From: Diphasiastrum complanatum
Lineage: Eukaryota; Streptophyta; Lycopodiopsida; Lycopodiales; Lycopodiaceae
Length of the DNA: 64,000 nt
Reading direction: 5' to 3'
Assembly: GCA_029204225.1 (NCBI GenBank)
Contig: CM055096.1
Coordinates: 563,001-627,000, forward strand
Below, piece after piece: positions 43,743 to 55,400 of this stretch (positions within the stretch are counted from its first letter, which is position 1; the number at the start of each line of letters is the position of its first letter). The notes under the pieces are model-generated. The model was not told the DNA's origin, made no database searches, and worked only from the letters and a program-made list of their open reading frames with translations. Both the position numbers and the translations under genes were made by a program.

Positions 43743-45874
43743 TCCACCGACATTTCAGAATGCTATGAATAATATTTTACGTTCTCTTTTAGATGTTTGT
43801 GTCTTAGTTTATTTTGATGACATTCTTATTTTTAGTACTTCTTTGTCTGATCATGTAAAACATCTATCTTCTGTGTTTGAATTACTTATTAAGCATCAAC
43901 TGTTCGCCAAATTGTCCAAATGTTCTTTTGTCGTGGCTGAAATCGAATTTTTGGGTTTTCTTATTTGTGGTCGACGTATTCGTCTTGATCCTCGGAAAGT
44001 TCAAGCTATTGAGAATTGGCCTGTCCCAACCAATGTTCATTCTATTTGTATGTTTTTAGGTAAGGCAACCCTTCGTCGTCTTGTTAAGTATTTTGCCATT
44101 GTGGCTGCTCCGCTTCATTCGTTACTAAAGAAGTCTCATGCCTTTGTTTGGACTTCTAAGTGTCAAACTGCTTTTGATGCTTTACGTCATGCCATTGTTT
44201 CTGCTACTGTTATGTGTCTTCCCCAGTTTCATCAGCGTTTTATTGTTGAGACTGATGCTAGTGCTATTGGTTTAGGCGCTCTTCTCCGTCAGTCCGAGTG
44301 TGTTATTGCTTATGAGTCTCGTCGTTTGCGCTCTTATGAGCAACGTTACACTGTACATGAAAAAGAGCTACTTGCTGTCATCCATGCTCTTAAGAAATGG
44401 CGTCATGATTTGTATCGTGTTCCCTTTGATATTATTACTAATCATCAGTCTCTCCGTTATCTTTTTTCTCAGCGTGATCTTAGTGATCGTCAATATCGTT
44501 GGTTACAATTTTTACAGTCTTTTCATTTTTATATTTTGTATCGTCCAGGCAAGGCAAACACGGCCGTTGATGCTTTATCTCGTCTTCCTGCATTGTTACA
44601 TAGTATTGTTGCTTCAGTTCCTTCTTGGTTTGATGATTTACCGGCCGCATATTTGTCTTGTTCTGACTTTTCTGATGTTTACCATACTCGTCCCCTTTCG
44701 TCCTCTCGGAAGTTCCAGGTTTATACTATTGTTGATGATCGTTTATACCACTATGGTGCTTTATGTATTCCCAGTTCTCTTTCCATTCGTCCTCAGTTGT
44801 TGTCTGATGCTCATGCTTCCCCTATTGGTGGCCATTTTGGTTTTCAAAAGTCTTATGCACGTCTTAAAGACAATTTCTATTGGCCATCCATGAAGTCTGA
44901 GCTAGCCCATCTTACTCGTGATTGTCCTTTTTGTGCCCGTAATAAATACTCCCGTGCTAAGTCCGCTAGTTTGCTCCAAAGTTGGCCCATTCCTCATCGC
45001 CAGTGGACAAATATTTCTATGAAGCGCTTCTGATGGGTACTGCTTATCATTCTATTGTTGATGGGCAGACTGAGGTCCTTCATAGGATCCTTGAGGATTA
45101 CCTTTGACATTTTATTTCTCCTTCCGGGAAGGATTGGGACCAGCATTTATGTTTGGCAGAGTATAGCTATAATAGCTCTGTTAGTACCAGCACTGGAGTT
45201 TCACCTTTCTTATTGGCTCATGGGTATGCTCCACTTTTGCCAGGGGTGCCTCTTCCTCCTGATGAAACACCAGTTACCATTGCTTCTTTTTTATCCGGTG
45301 CTCGTGAGCTTATTGCTAGGGCTACTACTCACTTACAGCATGTTCAGCAGCGCTATCAGACTTCTGTTGATCGTCATCGCCGTTATGTTAGGTTGGTGAT
45401 ATGGTTTACCTCCGGTTACGCTTTGCACGTCATCACTTTGTTCAAGGTCACGCTTCTACTGAGAAGCTTGCACCACGCTATTATGGGCCTTACTGTATCT
45501 TGGATCGCCTCAGCCCTGTTACATACCGGTTACAGTTGCCTGATTCTACACGAGCTTGTGATATCTTTCATGTTAGCCTATTACGAGCTGCCATTGAGGA
45601 TGATGCTCCTTGCGATCTCACATTTCCTACAAAGCCAGAGCTGTTCCCTTTTTTGCCAGCCGCTATCCATCAGGTTTGCCTTCAGTACAGTCGACGTCGC
45701 AGGCAGGTTCAGTTTTTAGTACAGTGGGATGGTCGTCCTCTTGAGGAGGCCACTTGGGAGCCTATTGATGTGTTTTACCATACACCATTATTGGCATATC
45801 AGGCTCGAGCCCTCATGGCTTTAGTTCTCTCCTTTACTACAGATGTCATTGTAGATGTTCCCTCTGCTTCATGA
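43743..45874 (+). pseudogene. Second half of RT, RNase H, integrase ends and chromodomain of gypsy G
   Basis: Continues the RT across H: MNNILRSLLDVCVLVYFDDILIF (catalytic YFDD intact), RNase H (VETDASAIGLGALLRQ; VHEKELLAVIHAL; IITNHQSLRYL, aspartate changed to asparagine) and integrase zinc module (CPFCARNKYSRAKSASLL). At about 45018 the reading jumps from HRQWTNISM to a scrap near LLMGTAYHS, deleting the core with its first two catalytic aspartates. Frameshifts follow (near 45110 and 45395). The chromodomain is preserved (VQFLVQWDGRPLEEATWEP near 45735). Confidence 0.88.
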
Positions 45875-46082
45875 TTCGGCTAGCTATGACTATTCTTTAT
45901 TGTCGTATTTGCTTAGTACTAGCTTTAGAGAGTTATGATGCTTTTGGGGTATCTGTTGTGACGACTTATGTCCTCTCCATCAGTATTTCCATTAGTTCGT
46001 GATTTTTCAGTATTTAGCATGCTTACATTAGTGTTTTAGATAGTCATTATGCTTGCTAGCCGGTGGAGGGCTTTGTTTTTCT

Positions 46083-46091
46083 GCAGGGGAG
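46083..46091 (+). promoter_or_regulatory. Polypurine tract of gypsy G
   Basis: GCAGGGGAG immediately upstream of the 3' LTR. Confidence 0.82.
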
Positions 46092-46443
46092 AGTTATGGA
46101 CTTGGCTCATTACATTCGCCGCGTTCTTTTATTGTTTGCATAAGCAGGCCTAAGGGCCCTTTTTATTCATATACTGGCCTTGGGCCCTATTTGGTTATAT
46201 TTTTAGGACTTGGTCACATCGATTTGGAGTGGGGAGGGCGCACTATTTTCCCTCCAAATCCTTTTCCCTCCCTTTTTTTGAATCATCTATTTGATTCAGG
46301 GAGAGGGTATAAGTAGGGCAGCATTGTATTCCTTTATTCAGTTTATGATGATTGCTCCTCTTTAGCCTCCTTAAGCATTCTCTTCCTGCTTTCTAGCTTA
46401 AGTCCTACTTTCTAGAATAGCTAGTGAATCTTAGCTTGTAATT
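46092..46443 (+). repeat. 3' LTR of gypsy G
   Basis: 352 bp. Shorter than the 5' LTR through small deletions near CCGCGTTCTTTT and GGAGTGGGGAGGG. It ends TTGTAATT (TAACT changed to TAATT) before the duplication GTTCG. Confidence 0.93.
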
Positions 46444-46448
46444 GTTCG

Positions 46449-46499
46449 TCACTTGTTTGTGCTTTAGCAATGACCGGCACGACGATGGGGATTCTAACA
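46449..46499 (+). repeat. End of the 5' LTR of gypsy I
   Basis: 51 bp ending GATTCTAACA, followed by two bases and the primer-binding site TGGTATCAGAGCC (46502-46514). The rest of this LTR is interrupted by G or lost. The end matches the LTR end of K (GTCTAACA). Confidence 0.7.
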
Positions 46500-46501
46500 T
46501 T

Positions 46502-46514
46502 TGGTATCAGAGCC
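46502..46514 (+). promoter_or_regulatory. Primer-binding site of gypsy I
   Basis: TGGTATCAGAGCC, two bases after the LTR end, the usual gypsy spacing. Confidence 0.88.
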
Positions 46515-46814
46515 ATCGATCATTGTAAGGTGCAATCGCTCTAACTTACGTTTTTGGTTGGTTTAAGCTTTTAAATGATATTTTCTGAAGGCTTAGTTGA
46601 ATTCGTTGAATCGAACTGAACAACTTTGCTTTTTGGTTCGTCTCAATCCGAGGTCATTTAGATTGAAAACGAGCCACCTTTGCTAGCTATGGTGGAAGTT
46701 TGTCGGTTTTTTGAATTTTTGGCGGTTTTAAAAATTTCAAAAGCTGGTTTCGTTTTCTAGCCTTATTTTGGGACTCGGAAGTCGGAAACTTTTTTGCTTT
46801 CTGGTTTTTTCCTC

Positions 46815-46855
<41 letters not shown>

Positions 46856-47994
46856 TTCTGCCGGGCATCTGCGCGCCTGCGCACGCGCGGCCGTACGGCA
46901 TTCTGAATTTTTTTTTCTAAGGCGAATTGCAGCCGCTGGCTGCAGACGCAGATTTCAGGAGCCTTTGTTTCCTTTAATTTGTGAGGAGAGGAGTGATTAA
47001 TGCTTATAATATCACATCTCTTATGTACTTTTTAAAAAGTACTTATGATGTGATGTTTGGTTGACTTAAGTTTCAAAAGAAACTAAATCTTTTAAAACTA
47101 AACCTTGTAAACAAACTGTTTTCAAACTTTGTTACAAAGTTTAATAGCTTTGTGTTTCCTGTTTGTACTTACTAAAGTACGTTATTAATCTCTTACAAGC
47201 AAAAAAACACAAAGTTTGTAAGCTTTTATTTTAAAGTTTTGAAGTTAAAGTTACAAAGTTTGAGTCTAAGTTAACCTTTGAATTGCAAGGTTTATTATAC
47301 AAGCTTGAATACATATCAAGCTTTTGTAAACCATATCTTTGTGATGAAAATTTTTAAAGGGGAAATAAAAGAAAAGTACACAGCTGTACTTGCTACAAGT
47401 ACAGACCTGTGTGCCCTTCTTCCTATCTTTCTCAACCTCTTTCTTGGCCTTTAACCACCTCCTTGTAAAGCTCCACCTACACACACAAAAGAATTTGCAA
47501 ATCCACCATTTTCTTCACTTTTTGGGAGGAAAATTGAAGTTTTTTCCTCCACCTCCTCTTGAACGTACAGTTGTACCAGCACCTTCTCCTAAGCCTAAGG
47601 ACAAGCCTTAGAGAAGATTTAGGTGTGTCCTTGGGCCATAAGGCCAAGAGGTTAAGGCGGTGACTCAAAAGGTGGGTGGGGACGTGACCCAAGTGACCCT
47701 TGGGTGAGGTGGCATAGGGAGGGTGGTAGCCATGTGTTATGAGGGTAGGTGGACCCCATAACGGGATGCCACTTGTTATTAGGGCCCATGTGCTTGCTAG
47801 GTGGCGTCCATAAGGCCCGCCACCCAGCAAGGCTTTTTAGGAAGGAAAAGGAGTGGGATGGGGGGTAATGGCTCCATTTCCAACATTGAGGAGCTTAGTT
47901 GTGGACTAGTCTCCTTGATTAGATCTCTCAGCTCTCTAAGCCATTTTGTTGCAAAGCCCTTGCTGTTTTCCTTTGCCTCCTTCCTTAAAGCGCC
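46515..47994 (+). other. Leader of gypsy I
   Basis: Long leader of about 1.5 kb without a credible open frame. Contains a (TA)n microsatellite at 46818-46849 and many short AAGTTTTAAA-type repeats at about 47030-47300. The last part (47650-47830) is rich in GGTGG words. Confidence 0.7.
46818..46849. repeat. (TA)n microsatellite
   Basis: Sixteen TA units in the leader of gypsy I. Confidence 0.97.
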
Positions 47995-49060
47995 ATGGAT
48001 CCTGCTATGCCCTCAGGTGAAGGACCGTCTTCACCACCTCCTCCTCCTGATGTAGATACTAATCAGCTTGTTCAAGCTTTGAACTTGCTACTGCAAAACC
48101 AAATCTTGGACATGCAAGCCAAGCATGCCGCGGTCGAGCAAGAGTGGCGTTCTTGGATGCACTCGCGCTCCGCTGGTGTTTATCCAATGTTCAATCCAGA
48201 ATTCTTTTCGGGCGAAAAAGGAGTCGGAAGGACCGGCTTCCCGATGTGATATTGTCATGGCTAGATCGGTGGAATAGTCATTTTTCTATGCACGATGCGC
48301 CTGATAGTACGAAGATCACTTCTACTCTCATGTTTTTACGTGGAAAGGCATTTACATGGTGGCAGGATCTGAAGGAGAGGGCTAGTGCCCCTTCTACATG
48401 GGATGCCTTTCAAGAAGCCTTTAAAACGGCTTTTCTTCCGGTGTTGGATGATTTCGAGCATTGGCGGCGTTTCGCCACCGTGCAGATGGGTAATAGGCCG
48501 TTAGATGCCTATATCCAAAAATTCCACGAAATTTTGCCCCGATTCGCCTCGCGAATATCCTGTTGAAGCTACATTTTATCTTGGGAATTCCGAACGAATT
48601 TCAGCTAAAAGTGCGGCGTAACCAACCGCAGACTATCGAGGATGCAATTCGCCTTGCGAAAATCTTCGATTTGCCTCTCGCAAGGAGCAAAGTTTGCCCA
48701 AGGCTGAGCAAAAAGAAAATAAATTTTTCAAGAAGCGGGGCAAAGACAAGACGGACACCGGTTCCCAAGGCGGGAAAAAGCACGTCAGGTTGGATCGCGC
48801 AGACTACGACAAGGCGAGAACCGGCGGCTTGTGCTTCTCCTGTATGGAGAAGGAGCATCTTTCAAAAGATTGCCCAAAGAAAAAGCAAAAGAAATCTGGC
48901 GGGCAACCTAAATCCTTTAAAGCGCCAGGTAATTCTTGCATTTCTTTTGTTGATTTATCCTTTAAGGATGGCACTAGTTGCGAGAATTGTTGCTTTAATA
49001 CAGCTGTTTTTGGCCCCCACGATCTCATTCGTATGAATGGAATCGTAAGATGCACACCAA
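47995..49060 (+). pseudogene. Gag of gypsy I, family 3, frameshifted
   Basis: Starts at ATG 47995 (MDPAMPSGEGPSSPPPPPD, then NQLVQALNLLLQNQILDMQ, a predicted helical segment). Shifts near 48230 and 48555 separate the gag core (LSWLDRWNSHFSMHD; FTWWQDLKERASAPSTW; MGNRPLDAYIQKFHEIL) from NEFQLKVRRNQPQTIEDAI and the CCHC knuckle (CFSCMEKEHLSKDC at about 48835). The series FGPHDLIRMNG near 49010 precedes protease. Homologous to the gag of K near 57.6 kb. Confidence 0.86.
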
Positions 49061-49965
49061 GCTGTGACTATTCTTTTTTATGATGGTTCCACACATAACT
49101 TCATAAATGCTAAACTGGTGCAGAAGCTCAAGGCGGCTACCGCACCAAGTAATCACTTGTATGTGGTGAAAATGGCGTCGGGGGATGATCGACAAGCTTG
49201 GGATCAGCTTATTCCTTTGAAAGATGAAATTTATGTGGATGACCATGCAGTCCAGGAGTCTAAATATTGATTTATCACATTTGCCTTTGTGCTTGTAAAT
49301 AATCCTTGAAGTGCTAACTCACCTGAAGGAATAATATTTAACAAACTTAAGCAAGAGTATAGCGATATTTTTCTTGATAAACTCCCCGATGAGCTACGTC
49401 CCCAAAGGAGTGTTGACCATCAAATAGAGTTGCTTCCTAAAAGCTAACCTGTATCTCTTTTTCCATACAGGGTTGGCATCAAGGAAGAGGACGAAATTTC
49501 TAGGCAGTTACAAGAACTCCTTAGGATGGGCCATATTCGGCCTAGTAAGTCCCCTTGGGGAGCACCAATCCTTTTAGTTAGTAAAAAGGATGGCAACACA
49601 CGTTTGTGTGGTGACTTAAAAAGTTAAATGATTTAACCATCAAGAACAGATATCCCTTACCTAGGATGGATGATCTTACGGATCATCTGAATGGAGCTAA
49701 GTATTTCTCCAAGATTGATCTTAGATCAGGTTACCATCAGATAAGGATTAGGAACAAAGATGTTTCTAAGACTGGATTCGATCCAAGTATGGCCATTATG
49801 AGTTTTTAGTGTTACCTTTTGGACTCACGAATGCACCTGCCACTTTCCAGCAGATGATGAACAATATTCTTCGTCCATATCTGGGAAATTTTGTGATGGT
49901 GTATTTGGACGACATATTAATTTATAGTCGGACCCTTGAGGAGCATGAAGAGCATCTTCGTAACT
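49061..49965 (+). pseudogene. Protease and partial RT of gypsy I
   Basis: Protease motif FYDGSTHNFINAKLVQKL: the position of the catalytic aspartate in relatives (FDDGSTH) is tyrosine. After a gap come LDKLPDELRPQRSVDHQIEL and RVGIKEEDEISRQLQELL, RT blocks ([46 protein letters not shown]) and catalytic [20 protein letters not shown]. It has stops and a deletion near 49620. Coding similarity ends at about 49965; RNase H, integrase and 3' LTR are absent. Confidence 0.86.
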
Positions 49966-49969
49966 ATAA

Positions 49970-51059
49970 AATTCTAATACTACATAAACTCTCTAGGACA
50001 AGAGGCTTACACTGTATGTTGCATCACCTTAGGGTGCCATCATGCCACCTCAAGATCAAGACGATTGACTCCAGGGTAAATTTAACGAAAGACCCAACTT
50101 TAATAGCTTGTAAAGGTAATATATCTTTAGTATCCAATCTTTTATAAGATTCTAGAAGGAGATTATATCCTCTTGTAAGGTTGCCCAGTCATAACAGGTC
50201 ATTGATTATGGATCAACATATAGACGAAAGTTGCTTCAGCCAACTAACGATTGTCTCAAATAAGCAATGAATTGGTTAAAACTTCATGTCTTCTTCTTGA
50301 GATCTGGAGTTCACTCCGCCAAGCCACACAAAGGACATACATGAGATAAATAAATAGATACAAGATAAACAAGCGCACAATCAAAACAAAGTCTTCTTAC
50401 CTATTTGGAGTCTGAGATACCTAGATACCAAATAGGAATGGGATCAAGCACAGCTAATCCACAACAAGGATGGACATGTAGAACTCAATTAGTGCAAAGA
50501 AGAAAAATAACTTATAAATGTACTTCCACCCTTCAAACATCACTCAGACCCATCCACACATATTGAAGTGATATATATGCTACCATTTCCTTCAACATAG
50601 ATGAATGTATCACGTACTATGCTAGGTGAGAGGGTGAATCATCGGGGTTTCTGCTAAGAAAGCTAAATATTTTCTCAAAAGAAAAGAGACACAGTGCTAT
50701 CTATTTGAAGAGATGCTTGTCCTATCTCTCCCTCTCCTCCTCTTCCTCTTCTACGAGTGAGTTGTGAGACCAAAGAAAGATCCACTTGACGTTCAAGCTC
50801 TAATTATAAAATCCATGCATTTTATTAGCAACAACCGACATACTAGAAATCATTGGTAAGACACCCACATTGAATGATCTGGCAAACTAATGAAATGATA
50901 TAGTTCACAATAAATAACATTAACACATTACTATATATCTTGTAGCATAGCGAACAAGAGAAATAACATTCATGAAGCATTCATAATACCCAAATCCCAA
51001 AGCCATAATGTTTCCAAATCGTCCAATCATTGACAGACCATAAGTCAACACTATCTTAC
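49970..51059. other. NAGS intron 2, 5' part
   Basis: No mobile-element domain or gene recognised. It ends, in gene direction, at the splice donor GTAAG (51059-51055) of exon 2. Confidence 0.6.
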
Positions 51060-51147
51060 CTCTTTCTTTCAAAAGTTCATCAATTTGAATGTGGGATCCT
51101 GGAACTATCACAATTTTTATTCCCAGTCCATGTAAGAGAGAAACATC
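51060..51147 (-). CDS. NAGS: N-acetylglutamate synthase, exon 2
   Basis: 88 bp: 29 codons and one base of a split glycine codon. The peptide begins [19 protein letters not shown] and ends ELLKER, matching the amino-acid-kinase-like domain of plant N-acetylglutamate synthases (family pattern: LLHxLGIxxVxVPGxxxQID). The acceptor is ATATGTGCAG before 51147 and the donor is G|GTAAGA at 51059-51058. Phase 0 on the upstream side fits exon 1, which ends in a whole codon, and phase 1 downstream fits exon 3. The exon is intact although surrounded by retroelements. The same coding strand holds gypsy D, E, J and K. Confidence 0.9.
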
Positions 51148-51524
51148 CTGCACATATGACAAATCATTCAAAATCCTGTGCAAATGAGCAAAAATCGTAA
51201 CAAATTATGAACTTACTGCACTAACCAAGGACCACCGATAAGAACACAAATCCAATTAAAAGAAAGCCAACGAAATACCACTATGCACAAAATGGGTGTG
51301 TTTTAAGGATAAAAAGGTACATGCTTGCTACAACCAATTCAAAGCATCAACATCCAATGAAACACAATTGACTTACCGAACCTTAAAAACGAAAGGGTAA
51401 ACTGCAAGAAACTGCGTGAGACCAAAGTGATGACAAGGAAGAAGTGATGCAATACATGTACATAGTTTCAAACAAAGCCACAAAGTAAGGGAAACGCACC
51501 AAGTCTATCATTGATGAAGCTACT
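51148..51524. other. NAGS intron 1, 3' end
   Basis: Intronic sequence next to the exon 2 acceptor; nothing else recognised. Confidence 0.6.
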
Positions 51525-51964
51525 AGAAGAGGAATTAGTTTAATACCATGGTCAACACCCCTAGAGGGGGAAAGACCCTCAAGAAGCTGCTCAGGAAACA
51601 CATCGTTAAATTCTTGTCTAAGTTTCCTAAAGATTTCACCTTTTGGTGAATTTTCCTGCTTTAGGCTATTAGACATTAATTCCATTTGGAGATTGTAAAA
51701 TTGCAAACTACATTCTTCATGATAAGTGAAATCTTTCAACCAACATAAGTAAGAATTACAATCCACAATATCCATACATTTAACAGTTTCTAGAGCAGAA
51801 AGCATATACGGAGAAGAAATATCAACATTTACATTCAATTCTACGAGTGAGCCGTTATGCAAGAACGACAAATTGTGTTACACAATTTTTCTTCATAGAC
51901 TCGTTTCTCTCATAGAACCAATCCTTACCAAGTATAACATCTACCCTATCTAGATTCATAATCT
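51525..51964 (-). pseudogene. Gypsy K, family 3, protease-RT linker fragment (part 2)
   Basis: Minus-strand reading VNVDISSPYMLSALETVKC, EECSLQFYNLQMELM, FRKLRQEFNDVFPEQL and SPSRGVDHGIKLIP is the segment between protease and RT of a gypsy element (the FPEQL, VDHGIKLIP consensus precedes RT). It stops near 51525, so RT and everything downstream are gone. Element J separates it from the gag part at 57019. Confidence 0.8.
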
Positions 51965-51969
51965 GAAAG

Positions 51970-52387
51970 AGTTACGAATAGAGCCACAGCTGATCTAGAA
52001 TTAAGCTATGAAAGCATCACATAAGCAAGACTTAACCCTAGAAAGCAGGAAAGAGAGAGATTAAGGAGGCTAAAGAGAGAGATCAATATCATCAGCTGAA
52101 TGACAAATGACACAGTTTCCCTACTTATAGCCAAGAGGAAGCCCTAAAAGGAAGCTTCCAGTGGCTAGGGCCCAACTGGGAGGGATAATAGTGCGCCCTC
52201 CAAGAAGGCCCCCACTCTCCAGTAATATGTCCAAATGGCCTAATAATGAATAATAAGGCCAAAGGCCAACCATATAGTCTGAATGTCACTAATGAATAAA
52301 AAAGGGCCCAAGGCCTGCTTATGCATAAAGTAAAGTAACTATAAATGTAAATGGACACGGCGAATGTAATGAGCCGAGTCCATAACT
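51970..52387 (-). repeat. 3' LTR of gypsy J
   Basis: 418 bp, sense AGTTATGGACTCGG to TTCGTAACT. Confidence 0.95.
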
Positions 52388-52396
52388 CTCCCCGAC
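52388..52396 (-). promoter_or_regulatory. Polypurine tract of gypsy J
   Basis: Sense GTCGGGGAG adjoining the 3' LTR. Confidence 0.8.
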
Positions 52397-52433
52397 ACAA
52401 AAAAAAGACCCAACTGCCGAAAAGATAACCGGA

Positions 52434-55400
52434 TCAAGTAGCAGCAAGCCCTGGTGCATCAACAGCTAGAGGAACATCTGATGTAGAGGAATCAACAAGT
52501 GCAGCAAGAGCACGAGCCTGATCAGCAAGTAATGGTGTATGATAAAACACATCAATAGGCTCCCATGTAGCCTCCTCAATAGGACGACCATCCCACTGGA
52601 CCAAAAACTGAATCTGCCAGCGGCGTCGACTATGGTATAGACGGACCTGTATTATAACAGCAGGTAAAAATGGAAATAACTCTGGAGCAGTAAGAAACTC
52701 AGCATCACAAGGAGCGTCATCCTCAATAGCAGCACGTAATAAACTGACATGGAATACATCACAGGCATGTGTGGAAGCAGGAAGCTGTAAGCGATATGTA
52801 ACTGGACTAAGAACCTCCACAATGCGATAAGGCCCATAATAACGTGGTGCAAGCTTCTCAGTAGAAGCATGGCCCTGGACAAAATGATGACATGCAAACC
52901 GTAAGCGTAGATAAACCATATCTCCAAGCTCAAACTCAACATGGCGGCGGTGACGATCAACTGAGGTCTGATAACGCTGCTGAACATGCTGTAAATGAGA
53001 ACTGGCCCTAGTAATAAGCTCTCGAGCACCTGATAGAAAAGATGCAAGTGTAACAGGTGTATCCTCATGAGGAAGAGGAATGCTAGGTAAAAGAGGTGCA
53101 TAGCCATGAGATAATAAAAATGGAGAGACACATGTGCTGGTACTAACAGAGCTATTATAGCTATACTCTGCTAAACATAAATGCTGATCCCAATCCTTCC
53201 CTGAAGGAGTAACAAAATGGCGTAAATAATCCTCAAGGATCCTGTTAAGGACCTCAGACTGCCCATCAGAAGTAGAATGATAAGCAGAACCCATAAAAAG
53301 CTGAACATCCAAAATACGCATAAGCTCTGTCCAGAATATAGATGTAAACTTACTATCCCGATCAAAAAGGATAGTACGAGGAAATCCATGCAGGCGGAAA
53401 ATATCTGATAGGAACAAACGTGCACACTGCTCTGCTGTGATATTACTGCGAACTGGGATAAAATGTGCCTGTTTCGAGAACCTGTCAACTACCACCATAC
53501 ATGAATCGTGACCACGCTGGATATGGGGAAGGCCAAGGATAAAGTCCATAGATATATCAGTCCACTGGCGATGAGGAATAGGCCAACTCTGGAGCAAACC
53601 AGCAGATTTAGAACGGGAGTACTTATTACGAAGACAGAAAGGGCAGGTACGAATAAGTACAGCAAGCTCAGATCGAAGAGAGGGCCAATAGAAATGGTCT
53701 TTGAGACGAGCATAAGATTTCTGAAAACCAAAGTGACCCCCAACAGGAGAGGAATGAGCATCCGACAACAACTGGGAACGGATACCCAAAGAACTAGGGA
53801 TACAAAGAGAATCATAATGATAAAGACGATTGTCAGTAATGGAGTAAACCTGATGAGGACTGGACGAAACAGGTGGGGCAGAACTATAAACATCACGAAA
53901 ATCAGAACATGTAAGGTATGCTGCAGGTAGAGCATCAAACCATGGAGGAATAGTAGAAACGAGTGTATTTAACAAAGCTGGAAGACGAGATAATGCATCA
54001 GCAGCAGCGTTAGCACGACTAGGACGATACAATATGGAGAAATTAAAAGACTGTAAAAACTGCAACCAACAAAATTGACGATCACTAAGGTCACGTTGAG
54101 AAAACAGATAACGTAAAGACTGGTGATCAGTAATAATGTCAAATGGGACTCGATACAGATAATGACGCCACTTCTTAAGAGCATAGATAATAGCAAGAAG
54201 CTCTTTCTCATGCACAGAATAACGTTGCTCATAAGAGCGAAGACAACGCGACTCATAAGCAATAATACATTGTGACTGGCGAAGTAAAGCACCCAAACCA
54301 ACATTACTAGCATCAGTCTCAACAAGAAACTTCTGATCAAACTGTGGTAAACACATAACGGCAGCATCAACAACAGCACGACGAAGAGTATCAAACGTTG
54401 TCTGACAATCAGGAGTCCACAGAACAGTACTAGACTTCTTCAAAAGTGCATGAAGAGGAGCTGCGATAGTGGCAAAATGAGGAACTGGACGACGAAGGTG
54501 AGTGGCTAACCCAAGAAACATACGAACATGATGAATATCAGTAGGTATAGGCCAATCCTGGATGGCCTGAACCTTATGAGGGTCCAGACGAATGTGACCA
54601 TTACAAATAAGAAAACCAAGAAACTCGATCTCAGAAACAGCAAAAGAACATTTAGACAACTTAGCAAATAACTGGTGGTGTACAAGTATCTGAAAGACCG
54701 AGGAAAGATGGGCAACATGCTCAGCAAGAGACTGACTAAAAATAAGAATATCATCAAAATAAATCAAGACACAATGGCCAAGAAGCGGACATAAGACGTT
54801 ATTCATCACATTCTGGAACGTAGGAGGGCCATTAGTAACACCAAAAGGAAGCACACGAAATTCATATAAACCAAGATGAGTACGGAAAGCAGTCTTATGT
54901 TCGTCAGAAGGGTGCATCCTGATTTGGTAATATCCAGAACGAAGGTCTATCTTGGAAAAGATTTTGGAGGTACCGAGCTGGTCAAAGAGGTCATCCATGT
55001 GTGGAATAGAGTACTGATTACGAATAGTCAACTTAATTAAAGCACGGTAATCAATACAAAGGCGTTTGGTACCATCTTTCTTATTAATAAGGAGAACAGG
55101 AGCACCAAAAGGGTTGTGACTAGGAACAATATGCTGTAAAGTACTGGCAAGAGACATCGCCTCAACAAGTGTGATAGGACGGAAGGAAGAAACATCATAA
55201 CGTAAAGCACCACGAAGCCCAGCAATGTAACGAGAAATAAGCTCAGTGGGCTGTAGATCTGTGAAAAGATAAGAAAGCTCCATAAACTGATCTGTATAAG
55301 AAGCAAGATCACTGGTCTGAGTGAGACTACGGAATGTATCACGTTGGCGGTCAAGCCACTGAGGATCAATCATAGCATGGCGGAGGTCACGACGAAAAGT

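Larger units (their letters stand above)
38639..46443 (+). mobile_element. Gypsy element G, family 1, with nested gypsy H
   Basis: Plus-strand relative of A: LTRs at 38639-39011 and 46092-46443, primer-binding site at 39012, repeat-rich leader, gag, protease, RT, RNase H, integrase and chromodomain. The target duplication is GTTCA (38634-38638) and GTTCG (46444-46448), one transition apart. Element H is inserted in RT at 42306-43742. A 238-bp LTR fragment of the D family replaces sequence between protease and RT at 41691-41928. The integrase core is deleted at about 45018, and RNase H has TNHQSL instead of TDHQSL. It retains the only complete gag of family 1 in the window. Confidence 0.94.
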
